Positions 25,256 through 35,844 are shown, counted from the first letter of the stretch. The stretch is 64,000 nt of DNA from Pseudomonas purpurea (GCF_039908635.1 NZ_CP150918.1:3157001-3221000); one strand, 5' to 3'. The notes: generated by a model from the sequence alone, not told the origin. Numbers and translations are program-made.

Positions 25256-26889
25256 GCCGCGTCACCGCCCTACTACTCGCCCTCCTGCTCTGGAGCTTTC
25301 AGGCCCAGGCCGCGGGGTTGATCGCCAGTGTCGACCGCAGCCGCCTGAACTCCGGGGAAACGGTGGAGCTGACCCTGGAATCCAACGACGTCACGCAGTT
25401 CGGCAAGCCGGACCTGGCGCCGCTGGAGGCGTTGTTCGAAGTCCGTGGCACCCGCCAGGTCAACCAGCTCACCACGCTGAGCGGCGACCAGCGTGCAACC
25501 ACTCGCTGGATCGTCACCCTGCAGCCCAAACGGACCGGCACGGTGCAGATCCCGCCGCTGCAACTGGGCAATGTGCTGAGCCAGCCCATCAGCCTGCAAG
25601 TGGTTCAAAGCCAGGCCCAGGACAGCACCAACAGCCTGGCGCCGGTGTTCATCGAAACCAGCCTCGACCAGGACAGCGTGTATGTGCAGGCCCAGGCGAT
25701 CCTGACCGTGCGCGTCTATCACTCGGTGTCGTTGTATGACGACAGCAGCCTGACGCCGCTGCAAATGCCCGATGCGCGCATCGAGCAACTGGGCGAATCG
25801 CGTACCTACGAAAAGCTCATCAATGACCTGCGCCATGGCGTGATCGAATCGCGCTACGCGATCTACCCGCAGCACAGCGGCGTGTTGACGATCCCGGCGC
25901 AACAGTTCAGCGCCACCCTGGTCGACAGCCAAGCGGTGCAAGAGCCCACGGCCCAAGGGCCGAAACCGGGCAAGATGGTGCACGTCGGCTCCACTGAACT
26001 GGCCCTGACGGTCAAGGCTCAACCCGCCAGCTACCCGGCTGACATGCCGTGGCTGCCGGCCCGCAGCCTGACCTTGAGCGAGAGCTGGAGCCCCGAGCCC
26101 GAACACAGCCAGGTCGGCGATTCGCTGACTCGCAGCCTGACCCTGAAGGCCGAAGGGCTGGCCAGTTCCCAACTGCCTCCCCTGCCCGCCACCGAGGTCA
26201 GCGGCCTGCGGCGTTACCCCGACCAGCCGCAACTGAGCAATCAGCACAACGAACGCGGATTGGTCGGCAGCCGCGAAGAACGCGAAGCCCTGGTTCCCAA
26301 TCGCAGCGGCGCAATCGAGTTACCGGCGGTGGACGTAGTCTGGTGGAACACCGTCGAGGATCAACTTGACCACACCAGCCTGCCGGCCCGCACCCTGCAA
26401 GTGGCCAACAACCCAAGCCTGGTGGTCGACACCCCGGTCAGCAGTCAGACGCCGGTCACGGTAGACAGCGAAGTGCTCTGGCTGTGGAAACTCAGCACCT
26501 TCATCCTCGCCTGTACCACCCTGCTGGGCTTCGGCCTCTGGTGGCGCGCACGCTGGCAACCGGCGATTCTGCGGGCCGCACAAACCGGTCCAAGCCCACG
26601 GACCCTGCTCGACGACCTGAAACGCGCCAGCCAGGCCAACGACCCGCAGGCCACTCGCCAGGCACTGGACGCCTGGGCCCGTCAGCAGCCCGAAACCCTG
26701 GCCGACATGGCCGCGCGTTTCGTGCCGTTATCCGACGCACTGGACGGCCTGAATGGCGCGCTCTACAGCGAAACCGGCCAACACTGGCAAGGCGAAGAAC
26801 TGTGGCGCGCCATCCGCGCCATCCCGACTGCCGAACGGGTCCAGGACCCGACTGGCGACAGTGGCTTGCCGCCGCTCTACCCCAAGTAA
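25252..26889 (+). CDS. BatD-family (oxygen-tolerance) protein
   Basis: 545 residues with a signal peptide (LLLALLLWSFQAQAAG). The large periplasmic part is built of Ig-like segments (IASVDRSRLNSGETVELTL; VFIETSLDQDSVYVQAQAILTVRVYHSVSLYDDSSL), a BatD hallmark. A C-terminal membrane helix near 415-435 (LSTFILACTTLLGFGLWW) and a short cytoplasmic tail follow. The start at 25252 overlaps the previous stop (ATGA). It is the last gene of the MoxR operon and stops 18 bases from the converging Rhs gene, with no visible terminator between. Confidence 0.92.
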   Translation: MSRVTALLLALLLWSFQAQAAGLIASVDRSRLNSGETVELTLESNDVTQFGKPDLAPLEALFEVRGTRQVNQLTTLSGDQRATTRWIVTLQPKRTGTVQIPPLQLGNVLSQPISLQVVQSQAQDSTNSLAPVFIETSLDQDSVYVQAQAILTVRVYHSVSLYDDSSLTPLQMPDARIEQLGESRTYEKLINDLRHGVIESRYAIYPQHSGVLTIPAQQFSATLVDSQAVQEPTAQGPKPGKMVHVGSTELALTVKAQPASYPADMPWLPARSLTLSESWSPEPEHSQVGDSLTRSLTLKAEGLASSQLPPLPATEVSGLRRYPDQPQLSNQHNERGLVGSREEREALVPNRSGAIELPAVDVVWWNTVEDQLDHTSLPARTLQVANNPSLVVDTPVSSQTPVTVDSEVLWLWKLSTFILACTTLLGFGLWWRARWQPAILRAAQTGPSPRTLLDDLKRASQANDPQATRQALDAWARQQPETLADMAARFVPLSDALDGLNGALYSETGQHWQGEELWRAIRAIPTAERVQDPTGDSGLPPLYPK

Positions 26890-26907
26890 AGGATAATGGC
26901 GGTCTTC

Positions 26908-29682
26908 TCAGTATCGCCAATAACTTCCCCTGCGCTCCACTCGCTCCATATCTATGGACCCTCTGCGAATGGAGCCTTTCAACAAGTCCGCCTCGAAAAA
27001 ACGTGAATTCCAAGGTAGTTCATGGCGATTTTTGACAGATGTCTCTCTATCCATCTCATTTGCCTTTCGAGCCGGCAATTTGATTGTTTTTGGCTGTACA
27101 TGAATCAGAAAATCAAACGTCCCACCTGGTCCTTTAATTCTTTCCATGCTAATGGGCTCAAGATTGAAATCTTCCATTATCCGTATGGTACTTTTTCCAT
27201 TAGGTGTCTGAGTAAAAAAAACATTCATCACGTCTTTAGCATCACTCCCGCTGCTCACCGTATTAGCAAGAGTTGTGTAATTCATGACGTTCTCTCGCTT
27301 GATCACTGAAGGTAGCTTGCCAAAAAAGCCAAAATGGTTGGCTACCAATTCATACTGGTATCTGGCAACGTCACTCGCATAAAACCTATCAGGCTCACCG
27401 AAACCAGGATTGTCACTGCGAGCAGGCTTGGTTTTATAGTTCTCTTTGAAAGTCCAGATGTCTTCACGGAATTCGTTCACGAACCAACTTTCAGTACGAT
27501 GACCGCCCACCTGATCGAAAAATGTTGACCTGACTTCATGAGAATCAGGCTTAAGTTCGTGGACCTCAAATCTATCCTTTATAAAACGCTGCGTCGCTTG
27601 ACTGGAACCACCCAGGCCATCAAGTTGCGCCCTCAAACCTGCCTGCCAGAAGGATTGGTTTGAAGTACTCCGCGGTACTGGTTTCAGACCATGCATGTCG
27701 ACGAGCGTAGTAGGTCTATTTTCAACCATTTTGTACAGATTCTGCCCATACACCGTACCTGCCGGATCAGGACTTATCCAACGACACAACCATGGTGCGT
27801 AATACCGATACCCGTAGTAGTAAAGTCCGGTCGTATCCCTTTCTTTTCCTGAGTAACGAATGGTTTTGTATTTACCCTCCAACGCATTCCTACCCGCCCA
27901 CCACGCCGTGCCACCAAACGGGTAATAACCTTCCTGGTTCAATAATCCAGCTTTTTCATCCAGCTCTAACGTGCATGAACCAAGGTGATCACTCAAACTG
28001 TAACGCACCTGATCATTGCTGATGCCATCGGGCGGTTTTGTTTTCCAATGTAGTACCCGCACACAGCTACGTCCTGCTTCGACACTGATCACGTGGCGTT
28101 CTTCGCCTGTTACCGCGTCATGATGAATCTCTAGTCCTGGTAGATAGCGAACTTCAGCGCACAAGGTCCGACTACCGGTTTGAGTTCGGCGCACCTTGCG
28201 CAGGCGATGACCGGGGCGGTCGTAGACATAGCACTCATGATCATCCGGCCCCTCAACGTGTTTCACCAGTGTGAGCAGACTCAGTTGATTTCGAGCGTCC
28301 CAGTTCATGCCCTGACCACGTTGCAGCTCCTGTTGATTGCCATTGCCATCAAAGCCATTGCCAATTTCCTCCTCGCCCGGTAGTGCCCCATCTTCGCGCT
28401 GCGCCAGGCTGCGGTTGCTGGAATGGGAGATACTCATGCTGAACGTCGGTGCGCCACTATGGTGGCGGGAGAGTAGATTGCCAGCGGCGTCGTAGAGGAA
28501 GGACTGGAGGTAATTGCGCAATTGATTCGGGTTCAACGGCGTGGGTTGCAGCACCGGCAGTGTTGGTCCGTAGCCAGGAGTGATGACCTCCCGGCCACTC
28601 GCACCGATCAGTTGATAAAGGCTGTCGTAGCGATAGTAGTTGATCGGATCGGTGCGCTGATTGTTGAAGTAGCACACCAACCGTGACTTGTCTTCAAGAC
28701 TGAGGATGTTTCCCACAGGGTCGTATCGATAGTGCACTTCTTGCAATGCCGGACTGCCGGGAACACTCGATAGCAATCGAGTTAGCCGGCCATCTTCAGC
28801 CCCGTAATCGGCAATGGTCTGCACCTTGTTTCCGGCGGTTTCACAATCTACCTGGCCGAAAGCGTTGTAGCGAATAGCACCGACCAGCAAACGCGGTTGC
28901 TCACCCGCACCCGCCAGTTGCAGTCGGGTTTCCTTCAGTTCGCCAGCCACCGTATAAGCGAACATCCTGAGGTTGCCCATCGCGTCGGTCTGGGACCGCA
29001 TCTCATCTGTCGCAGTACAAGCCTGAGCAGTGATGAACCCCTTACCGTCTTCCAACAGATCATCACGTGGTGAAATGTCAAGAGGCCAGTCCGGCACCTC
29101 CAGACTGCTGAGGAACTGCCGTGTTTCCACCATGCACGTATCGTGTAAACCATATTCGGATAACCGCAACGTACCTGCTGGATCATCATGCCGAATCAGC
29201 CGACCGCATTGGTTATGGGCCGCAACGTCGTCAACACAATCGCCATAGGTAAAGCGCTCGACAACCTTGGATACCCGACCTTCCGTGTGTTCACGTACTG
29301 TGATCGGGCGCAGCGACGAATCATATTCAAACTGTTGCTGGTTAGTACGACTGTCCCAGGAATGGAGCAACTGCCCACCCGCGCCCGGCAATGCCAGACG
29401 CAACCCAGCGTCGACACATTGCATTGATAGTACAAAGTCGTGAAGAGTGTAAAGCGTTACCCTGTTGGGGTCTTGCTTACCTCCCGCTGCAACCTTCTTC
29501 CACAGGCGCGGATCCCAACTGGCGATCTCTCGCCCCGCCGTATCATAGGCATACCGGGTGATCCGTGAGTCAGGCACCTGGCTAAGCTGCGAGCGGCAGT
29601 AAGCGACGGTCCGACTATAGAGACCACGCGGATCTACGACTATCAGGGTGGGAGTTGCACGATCTACAGAGTTGTTGTTCAT
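26908..29682 (-). CDS. TccC-like RHS-repeat protein with unrecognised C-terminal toxin-like tail
   Basis: 924 residues. The N-terminus (TPTLIVVDPRGLYSRTVAY) is the TccC opening motif of insecticidal toxin-complex C subunits. YD/RHS repeats follow (RYAYDTAGREIASWDPR; VHYRYDPVGNILSLEDKS; SFLYDAAGNLLSRHH). The conserved core ends with RYYAPWLCRWISPDPAGTVYGQNLYKMVENRPTTLVDMHGL, broken here for brevity: key pieces are YYGYRYYAPWLCRWISPDPA and NLYKMVENRP. About 258 variable residues follow (27684-26908); I recognise no fold in this tail. DNA is visibly AT-richer than both flanks, most of all in the tail, suggesting transfer. No TcA/TcB gene and no immunity gene is adjacent. The start ATG at 29682 has a poor ribosome-binding site. 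Confidence 0.88.
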   Translation of the reverse strand: MNNNSVDRATPTLIVVDPRGLYSRTVAYCRSQLSQVPDSRITRYAYDTAGREIASWDPRLWKKVAAGGKQDPNRVTLYTLHDFVLSMQCVDAGLRLALPGAGGQLLHSWDSRTNQQQFEYDSSLRPITVREHTEGRVSKVVERFTYGDCVDDVAAHNQCGRLIRHDDPAGTLRLSEYGLHDTCMVETRQFLSSLEVPDWPLDISPRDDLLEDGKGFITAQACTATDEMRSQTDAMGNLRMFAYTVAGELKETRLQLAGAGEQPRLLVGAIRYNAFGQVDCETAGNKVQTIADYGAEDGRLTRLLSSVPGSPALQEVHYRYDPVGNILSLEDKSRLVCYFNNQRTDPINYYRYDSLYQLIGASGREVITPGYGPTLPVLQPTPLNPNQLRNYLQSFLYDAAGNLLSRHHSGAPTFSMSISHSSNRSLAQREDGALPGEEEIGNGFDGNGNQQELQRGQGMNWDARNQLSLLTLVKHVEGPDDHECYVYDRPGHRLRKVRRTQTGSRTLCAEVRYLPGLEIHHDAVTGEERHVISVEAGRSCVRVLHWKTKPPDGISNDQVRYSLSDHLGSCTLELDEKAGLLNQEGYYPFGGTAWWAGRNALEGKYKTIRYSGKERDTTGLYYYGYRYYAPWLCRWISPDPAGTVYGQNLYKMVENRPTTLVDMHGLKPVPRSTSNQSFWQAGLRAQLDGLGGSSQATQRFIKDRFEVHELKPDSHEVRSTFFDQVGGHRTESWFVNEFREDIWTFKENYKTKPARSDNPGFGEPDRFYASDVARYQYELVANHFGFFGKLPSVIKRENVMNYTTLANTVSSGSDAKDVMNVFFTQTPNGKSTIRIMEDFNLEPISMERIKGPGGTFDFLIHVQPKTIKLPARKANEMDRETSVKNRHELPWNSRFFEADLLKGSIRRGSIDMERVERRGSYWRY

Positions 29683-29894
29683 GGCTTTGAATAACACAGT
29701 GTGTCATACAGCGGCTACTGTCAGAAGTTACAGGTAGATCAATATGCAAGGCCGAAACATTCCGCTCATCATCTACCTTTCCAAGGTGCCATAAGATCAA
29801 CCGAGCCCTGGTGATTGTTTGCCAGTAAACTCTCCCCCCTTTAGCCGCCATCATTTTCCTCGCGGCCATCACCTGACTTTCCCCGGAGTACACC

Positions 29895-31139
29895 TTGCGT
29901 CTGTTTCACACCTCCGATTGGCACCTTGGGCAAAACCTGCACGGCCAGGAGCGCGATTTCGAACACGCCTGCTTCCTCGACTGGCTGTTACGTCAGCTTG
30001 CCGCTGAGCAACCGGACGTGTTGCTGATCGCGGGCGATATCTTCGACACCGTCAACCCGCCGGTCAAAGCCCAGGAACGCCTCTACGATTTCATCGTCAG
30101 CGCCCATGAGCAGCAACCTTTGCTGACCATCGTGATGATCGCCGGCAACCATGACTCCGGTTCACGCATCGAGCTGCCCGCGCCGTTGATGCGCCGCTTG
30201 CGCACTCATGCGCTCGGCCGCGTGCTGTGGCTCGATGACGGTCAACTGGACGCCGAACGCCTGCTGATTCCGCTGCCCGATGCTTCAGGCGCCATCGCAG
30301 CCTGGTGCCTGGCGCTGCCGTTTTTGCGCCCGGCCGAAGTCACGGGCGCCCAGCTGGGCGACAACTACCTGCGCGGGATCGGTCAGGTCCACGAATGGCT
30401 GATCGCCGCCGCCGACGCCAAGCGTCAGCCGGGTCAGGCACTGATCGCCATCAGCCACGCACACATGGCGGGCGGTTCGGTGTCCGAGGACTCCGAGCGC
30501 AGCCTGATCATCGGCAACGCCGAAGCCCTGCCCGCCAGCCTGTTTGGCCCGAGCATCAGCTACGTCGCCCTCGGCCATTTGCACAAGCCGCAAAAGGTCA
30601 ACGGTGAAGAACGCATTCGCTACAGCGGCTCACCGATCCCGTTGTCGTTCTCGGAGATCAACTATCAACATCAGATCCTCGACGTGCGGCTTGACGGTGA
30701 AACCCTGCTCAGCGTCGAACCGCGGCTGATCCCCCGTGCCGTGCACCTGCAACGCCTGGGCCCTGCGCCCTTGGCCGAGATCCTCGGCCAACTGAGCGAG
30801 CTGCCGGACATCGACCTGCTGGCCGAAACCCAGCGCCAGCCCTGGCTTGAAGTGCGGGTACGCCTGGACGAGCCGCAACCGGACCTGCGTCAGCAAATCG
30901 AAATCGCGTTGCAAGGCAAAGCCGTGCGGCTGGTGCGAATCGCCGCCGAATACGCCGGCAGTGGCGGCCGTGAAGGCGACGATGACAGCGCGACACTGAT
31001 TGAACTGGACCAACTGACACCGCAGGAGCTGTTCCGCCGCGCCTGGCTGGATCACTACGGCAACGAGGTCGATGACCCGACCCTCAACGACTTCGCGCAG
31101 TTGCTGCAAGACGTCCAGCACGAGGAGGAGCAAGCATGA
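29895..31139 (+). CDS. sbcD: Exonuclease subunit SbcD
   Basis: 414 residues. Mre11-type nuclease of SbcCD, which cleaves hairpins and DNA ends. Phosphoesterase motifs: DWHLGQNLHG (residues 8-17), GDIFDTVNPP (~50), GNHDSGSR (~84), SHAHMAGG (~190) and LGHLHKP (~225), all metal ligands intact. The start is TTG at 29895, preceded by GGAG at 6 bases, giving MRLFHTSDWHLG. It overlaps sbcC by ATGA. Since sbcC is frameshifted, the functional state of the complex is in doubt. Confidence 0.95.
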   Translation: MRLFHTSDWHLGQNLHGQERDFEHACFLDWLLRQLAAEQPDVLLIAGDIFDTVNPPVKAQERLYDFIVSAHEQQPLLTIVMIAGNHDSGSRIELPAPLMRRLRTHALGRVLWLDDGQLDAERLLIPLPDASGAIAAWCLALPFLRPAEVTGAQLGDNYLRGIGQVHEWLIAAADAKRQPGQALIAISHAHMAGGSVSEDSERSLIIGNAEALPASLFGPSISYVALGHLHKPQKVNGEERIRYSGSPIPLSFSEINYQHQILDVRLDGETLLSVEPRLIPRAVHLQRLGPAPLAEILGQLSELPDIDLLAETQRQPWLEVRVRLDEPQPDLRQQIEIALQGKAVRLVRIAAEYAGSGGREGDDDSATLIELDQLTPQELFRRAWLDHYGNEVDDPTLNDFAQLLQDVQHEEEQA

Positions 31140-34100
31140 AAATCCTCGCGATTCGCCTGAAGAACCTTGCCTCGCTGGCGGGCCCCTTTGAAATCGACTT
31201 TACCGCCGAGCCGCTGGCAAGCGCAGGGCTGTTCGCAATTACCGGGCCGACCGGCGCAGGTAAAAGCACCCTGCTCGATGCACTGTGCCTGGCGCTGTTT
31301 GGCGCGGTGCCGCGCCTCAACAACACCGGGCGCGACGCCAAGGTGCCGGACGCCGACGGTGAAATCGCCACCGGCGACCCGCGCACCCTGCTGCGTCGGG
31401 GCACCGGCGAAGGGTTTGCCGAGGTGGATTTTGTCGGCACTGACGGGCGGCGTTACCGCGCACGCTGGGAAGCCAACCGGGCCCGCGAAAAGGCCAACGG
31501 CAAGTTGCAGGCCAGCCGCCAGAGCCTGCGCGACCTGGACACCGATCAACTGTTGGCCAGCCAGAAAGGCGAGTACAAGACCCAACTCGAAGCGGTGCTG
31601 GGACTCAATTTCGAACAGTTCACCCGCGCCGTCATGCTGGCCCAGAGTGAGTTCAGCGCGTTCCTCAAGGCTGACGACAACGACCGCAGCGAGCTGCTGG
31701 AAAAACTCACCGACACTGCGCTCTACACGCGCCTGGGCAAACGGGCCTTCGACAAAAGCAAGGAAACCCGCGAAGTCCACAAGCTGTTGCAAGACCAGGC
31801 CACGGGCATCACGCCCCTGGAGCCCGAAGCCCGCATCGAACTGGACCAACGCTTCGACGACGCCCAGCAGCAACTCAAAACCCAACAAGCGCAACTCAAG
31901 CAGCTTGAGCTTCAGCACACCTGGCTCAAAGAACTGAGCCAATTGCAGGACCAGCAACTGGCCGCCGCCGAACAACTGCAACAGGCTCAACAATCGTGGG
32001 ATGCACAGGTCAGCGAACGGCTGAACCTGGCACGCCTGGAGCAACTGGCCCCGCAACGGCATCAGTTTGCCCGGCATACAGAACTGAACACGCAGTTGAG
32101 CCCGTTGGCGGCGCTGATTCAGCAGCACAGCCAACAACAACGTGACCTGCAAAACCGTCAGGTTCAGCTCGAACACAGCCTCGACACGGCAAAAGCCGCG
32201 CTAACCCAGGCCCAGAACCAACAAAGCACCTGCGCGCCGCTGCTGCGTCAGGCCTTTGAAGAACAGAACAACCTCGCCCGCCTGACCCAGGCCATCAGCG
32301 CCTCGGCCGAGCTGAAGCAGAGCGCCGAGCACGCCAGTCTTGAAGGCCAGCAAGCCATCGCGCGGATGCAAGAGCAGCAACAACGGGTCGCGGAACGGTT
32401 GGCGACGATTGCTGTGCAACTGGAACAAAGCGTGCAACTGGCACCGGTCAGTGAGGCCTGGAACGTCTATCGCGAGCGCTTGCAGCAGTTGATGCTGGTG
32501 GGCAATCGCCTGAAAAAAGGTCAGGTCGAGTTGCTCGATCTGGAACAACGAGCCGCCCACAGCGCTGCCCAATTCAGCGAGCAAAGCAAAAGCCTGAAGT
32601 TGCTGTACAGCGAAGCCGGGGCCGAACCGCAAGCGGTGGCCGAACAGATCAAAATCCTCGGCAGCCTGCTGCAAGACAACCGCAAACAGCAACGCGCCAT
32701 CGAAGAACTGGCGCGGTTGTGGGCCAGTCAGCAAGCGCTCGACCAACGCGCACTGGAGCTGCAACAGCGCCAGCAGGTCGCCCAGCAGGAGCGCGAACGC
32801 CTGACCCGCGAAGGCGTCCAGGCTAAAGCCGAGCTGACCGTCGCCGAACAAACCCTGACAGTCACCCGGGAACTGCTGGAACGCCAGCGCCTGGCGCGCA
32901 GTGCCAGCGTCGAAGAGTTGCGTGGGAAGTTACAGGACGATCAGCCGTGCCCGGTCTGCGGCAGCGTCGAGCATCCTTATCATCAGCCCGAAGCCTTGCT
33001 GCAAAGCCTGGGGCGTCACGATGAAAGCGAACAGGCCAATGCGCAAAGCGCCGTTGACCTGCTCAAGGAAAAACTCACAGAGTTGCGCACCGAAGTCGGC
33101 GGCGTGATTGCCCAGCAAAAGGAACTGCTGCAACAGCAGGAACAACTCGCCGCCCAACAGCAGAGCCTGGCACCGAGCCTTGAGGCTCATCCGCTCAGCG
33201 CCCAGTTGCTGAGCCAGGACGCTGGCAAACGCGACGCATGGCTGAGTCAGCAAGCCGCGCAGTTGAATCAAAGCATCACCCAGGACGAACAACGGCAAAC
33301 CGTCCTGCTCACCCTGCAAACAGACGCTGCCCGCCTTCAGCAGCAGGTGCACGCCGCCGAGCAGGCCAGTCAACAGGCCGCCCAGCAACTGGCAATCCAG
33401 CAGCGTGAATTGGGCAACGACCGTCAGCGTCTTGAAGAAGAACTCGCCGCCTTCAACACCCTGCTTCCCGCCGCGACCCTGGACGGTTTGCGCAACGAGC
33501 CCGCCGCCACGTTCATGCAACTCGACCAGCACGTCAGTCAGCGGCTCGAACAGCTGGAGGCACAGCGCGAGGAACTCGGCGAACAACAGCAACGCCAGCA
33601 AACCCTTGAGAAAGAACAGGACCGCCAGCTCACCCGTGCCCAGCAGGCCGATGCGGCCGCGCAGCACCACGCGACACTGGCCGGACAGCAACACAGTGCC
33701 GGGCAGGCGCTGGCTCAACTGCTGGGCGAGCAACCGAGCGCCGAGCACTGGCAGCAACAACTGGATCAGGCCGTCGAACAGGCTCGTCAGGCCGAGACCG
33801 CTGCCAGCCAGGACTTGCAAGACGTCCGCAGCCAGCAGATTCAACTGGCCGCCGAACTCAAGGCCGAGCAACAACGCCAGCAAGCCCTGGAGATTGAAAG
33901 CCGTGAGCTGAACAACAAGATCACGGACTGGCGCGCCCTTCATCCGGAACTGGACGACGGCGGTCTGGAACAGTTGCTGGCGTTCAGCGACGAGCACGTC
34001 GCTCAGTTGCGCCAACAGGTGCAACTGAGCGAAAAAGCCATCGAGCAAGCCAAGGTGCTGCTGCAAGAACGCGATCAGCGCCTGCACAACCATCAGGCGC

Positions 34101-34778
34101 AGCACAACGGCAACCTGGACGCCGGACAACTGGCCACGGCGCTGAGCGAGTTGCAACACCAGTTCGGTGTCAGCGAACAGCTCTGCGCCGAACTGCGTGC
34201 GCAGCAAGCCGAAGACCAACGCCGCCAGGACGCCAATCAGGTGCTGACGCAACGCATCGCCGAGGCTTACACCGAATGGCAACGCTGGGCGCGACTGAAC
34301 GCCCTGATCGGTTCGGCCACCGGCGACACCTTCCGCAAGATCGCCCAGGCCTACAACCTCGACTTGCTGGTGCATCACGCCAACGCGCAGTTGCGGCAAC
34401 TGGTGCGCCGTTACCGCCTCAAGCGTGGTGGCAGCATGCTCGGTTTGCTGGTGATGGACACCGAGATGGGCGATGAACTGCGTTCCGTGCATTCGTTGTC
34501 AGGTGGCGAGACATTCCTGGTGTCGCTGGCCCTTGCTCTCGGCCCTGGCGTCGATGGCGTCGAGCACGCTGAAAATCGAATCGCTGTTCATCGACGAAGG
34601 TTTCGGCAGCCTGGACCCGGAGTCGCTGCAACTGGCGATGGACGCGCTCGACGGTCTGCAAGCCCAGGGTCGCAAGGTGGGAGTGATCTCCCACGTCCAG
34701 GAAATGCACGAGCGGATTCCGGTGCAGATTCAGGTCCACCGCCAGGGCAATGGCTTGAGCACCGTGGAGGTCAAATGA
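31136..34778 (+). pseudogene. sbcC: Exonuclease subunit SbcC, interrupted by a single-base frameshift
   Basis: SMC-like ATPase partner of SbcD, about 1213 residues if restored. Walker A GPTGAGKST (37-45), long Gln-rich coiled coils, zinc hook CPVCG near 604, and signature LSGGETFLVSLAL near 1121-1133 are in one frame. The frame then passes into nonsense (GPGVDGVEHAENRIAV), while Walker B LFIDEGFGSLDPESLQ, the D-loop and VISHVQEMHERIP are in the +1 frame ending at 34778. The switch lies at 34535-34541; removing one base there (for example the C at 34538) gives the family-like SLALASALASMASS. Unrepaired, the protein lacks Walker B and its frame runs on into the next gene. This could be a true mutation or a sequence error. 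Confidence 0.88.
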
Positions 34779-35377
34779 GCACGCCGACGCTCTACTCCTT
34801 CCGCCGCTGCCCTTATGCCATGAGGGCTCGCATGGCGCTGCGCTACAGCAACGTGGCGCTGGAGATTGTCGAAGTCAGCCTCAAGGCCAAACCCGCGCAA
34901 ATGCTCGCCCTGTCCAGCAAAGGCACAGTGCCGGTGCTGAGCCTTGAGGGGCGCGTCATCGAGGAGAGTCTGGAGATCATGCAGTGGGCGCTGGCACACC
35001 ATGACCCGCAGGACTGGCTGCTCAAGGACGATCCTGCTGCGCAACAACTCGGTGCAACGCTGATCGCGGAAAACGATCAGGTGTTCAAGCTGCACTTGAA
35101 TCGCTACAAGTACGCCGAGCGCTACCCGGAACATCCCATGGAGCACTACCGTGCGCAGGGCGAGGTTTTTTTGCAGGCACTCGACGAGCGACTGCAACAA
35201 CGAGCGTTTTTGCTGGCCGACCATGTGAGCCTGGCGGACATCGCACTCGCGCCGTTCATTCGGCAGTTTGCCCATGTCGACCGCGACTGGTTCGCGCAAA
35301 CGCCTTATCGGCAGCTTCAGGCGTGGTTGCAGGGGATTCTTGAGTCCGCGTTGTTTACCGAAGTGATGCGCAAGTAA
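34775..35377 (+). CDS. Glutathione S-transferase-like protein
   Basis: 200 residues starting MSTPTLYSFRRCPYAMRARM. It has a thioredoxin-fold N-terminal half with a CPYA motif (glutaredoxin-2/omega-like Cys at residue 12), the cis-Pro region GTVPVLSLEG and the EESLEIMQWA glutathione-contact segment, then an all-helical C-terminal half (LLADHVSLADIALAPFIRQFAHVDR). The ATG at 34775 overlaps the true sbcC stop (ATGA). Because of the sbcC frameshift it appears fused to SbcC in a 1413-codon frame; I treat it as a separate gene. Substrate unknown. Confidence 0.88.
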   Translation: MSTPTLYSFRRCPYAMRARMALRYSNVALEIVEVSLKAKPAQMLALSSKGTVPVLSLEGRVIEESLEIMQWALAHHDPQDWLLKDDPAAQQLGATLIAENDQVFKLHLNRYKYAERYPEHPMEHYRAQGEVFLQALDERLQQRAFLLADHVSLADIALAPFIRQFAHVDRDWFAQTPYRQLQAWLQGILESALFTEVMRK

Positions 35378-35635
35378 TTACGCCAACACGCTGCACATGT
35401 TCAGCGCCGAGCAATCAACCTGAAACGGCCCCGCAAAAACGGCTTTGGGTTTGTCCGGTGGATTGCCCGCCAACAGCCCCAATGCCTTGGCGGTCTGGAT
35501 GTTGTGGGCGATGCTGTGATTGCACTCGATGGCCCGCGCTAACGAGCCAGCCGACCCTTGGCCGATGCCCAGCAGTGAAGACCCGTTGGTCAGAAACGCC
35601 AGGAAGGCGATGACCCAGAGTTTGCGCCCTTTCAT
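35378..35635 (-). CDS. Small exported protein, function unknown
   Basis: 85 residues. The N-terminus MKGRKLWVIAFLAFLTNGSS is a signal or anchor segment. The remainder holds three cysteines (IECNHS, VDCSALNMCSVLA). The ATG overlaps the stop of the gene at 35632-35844 by 4 bases, so the two are translationally coupled. It converges on the GST gene and its stop abuts it. No family recognised; the coupling and signal-like start make it credible. Confidence 0.6.
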   Translation of the reverse strand: MKGRKLWVIAFLAFLTNGSSLLGIGQGSAGSLARAIECNHSIAHNIQTAKALGLLAGNPPDKPKAVFAGPFQVDCSALNMCSVLA

Positions 35636-35844
35636 ACCCCCGCCGCTCCCGCAACGCCTGACGGCTCAACGCTGACGCTCATGGCATGTGGTTCAAACTG
35701 CAAGGCTGGATGAGCGATCTGAACCGGGGCTTCGATGACGCGTTGCGAGTGAACCGAGACGCTGACGACGAGGACCATCGCCACATAGGCGCCGATTGCA
35801 AAGTAGGCACCGTGCTTGGCAGAAGAAAGGATTGCGCTGGCCAT
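35632..35844 (-). CDS. Small membrane protein, function unknown
   Basis: 70 residues (MASAILSSAKHGAYFAIGAY) with one central hydrophobic helix (YFAIGAYVAMVLVVSVSV) and a Pro/Val-rich periplasm-facing tail. GGAGAG lies 4-5 bases before the ATG at 35844. First gene of a two-gene unit with the 85-residue protein. A 12-base palindrome lies about 50 bases upstream. No family recognised. Confidence 0.6.
   Translation of the reverse strand: MASAILSSAKHGAYFAIGAYVAMVLVVSVSVHSQRVIEAPVQIAHPALQFEPHAMSVSVEPSGVAGAAGV

Noticed and set aside
27022..27309. A plus-strand immunity or antisense gene under the Rhs tail.
   Set aside because: Short frame lying wholly within the Rhs tail on the opposite strand, no ribosome-binding site, atypical composition.
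32930..34492. A 520-codon minus-strand frame opposite the sbcC coiled coil.
   Set aside because: Gln-rich coiled-coil coding read backwards gives Leu-rich pseudo-membrane sequence; not a gene.
31136..35377. A 1413-codon SbcC-glutathione S-transferase fusion protein.
   Set aside because: The true SbcC C-terminus (Walker B, D-loop) is in the +1 frame and stops at 34778; the fusion arises from a one-base frameshift and the GST has its own ATG at 34775.
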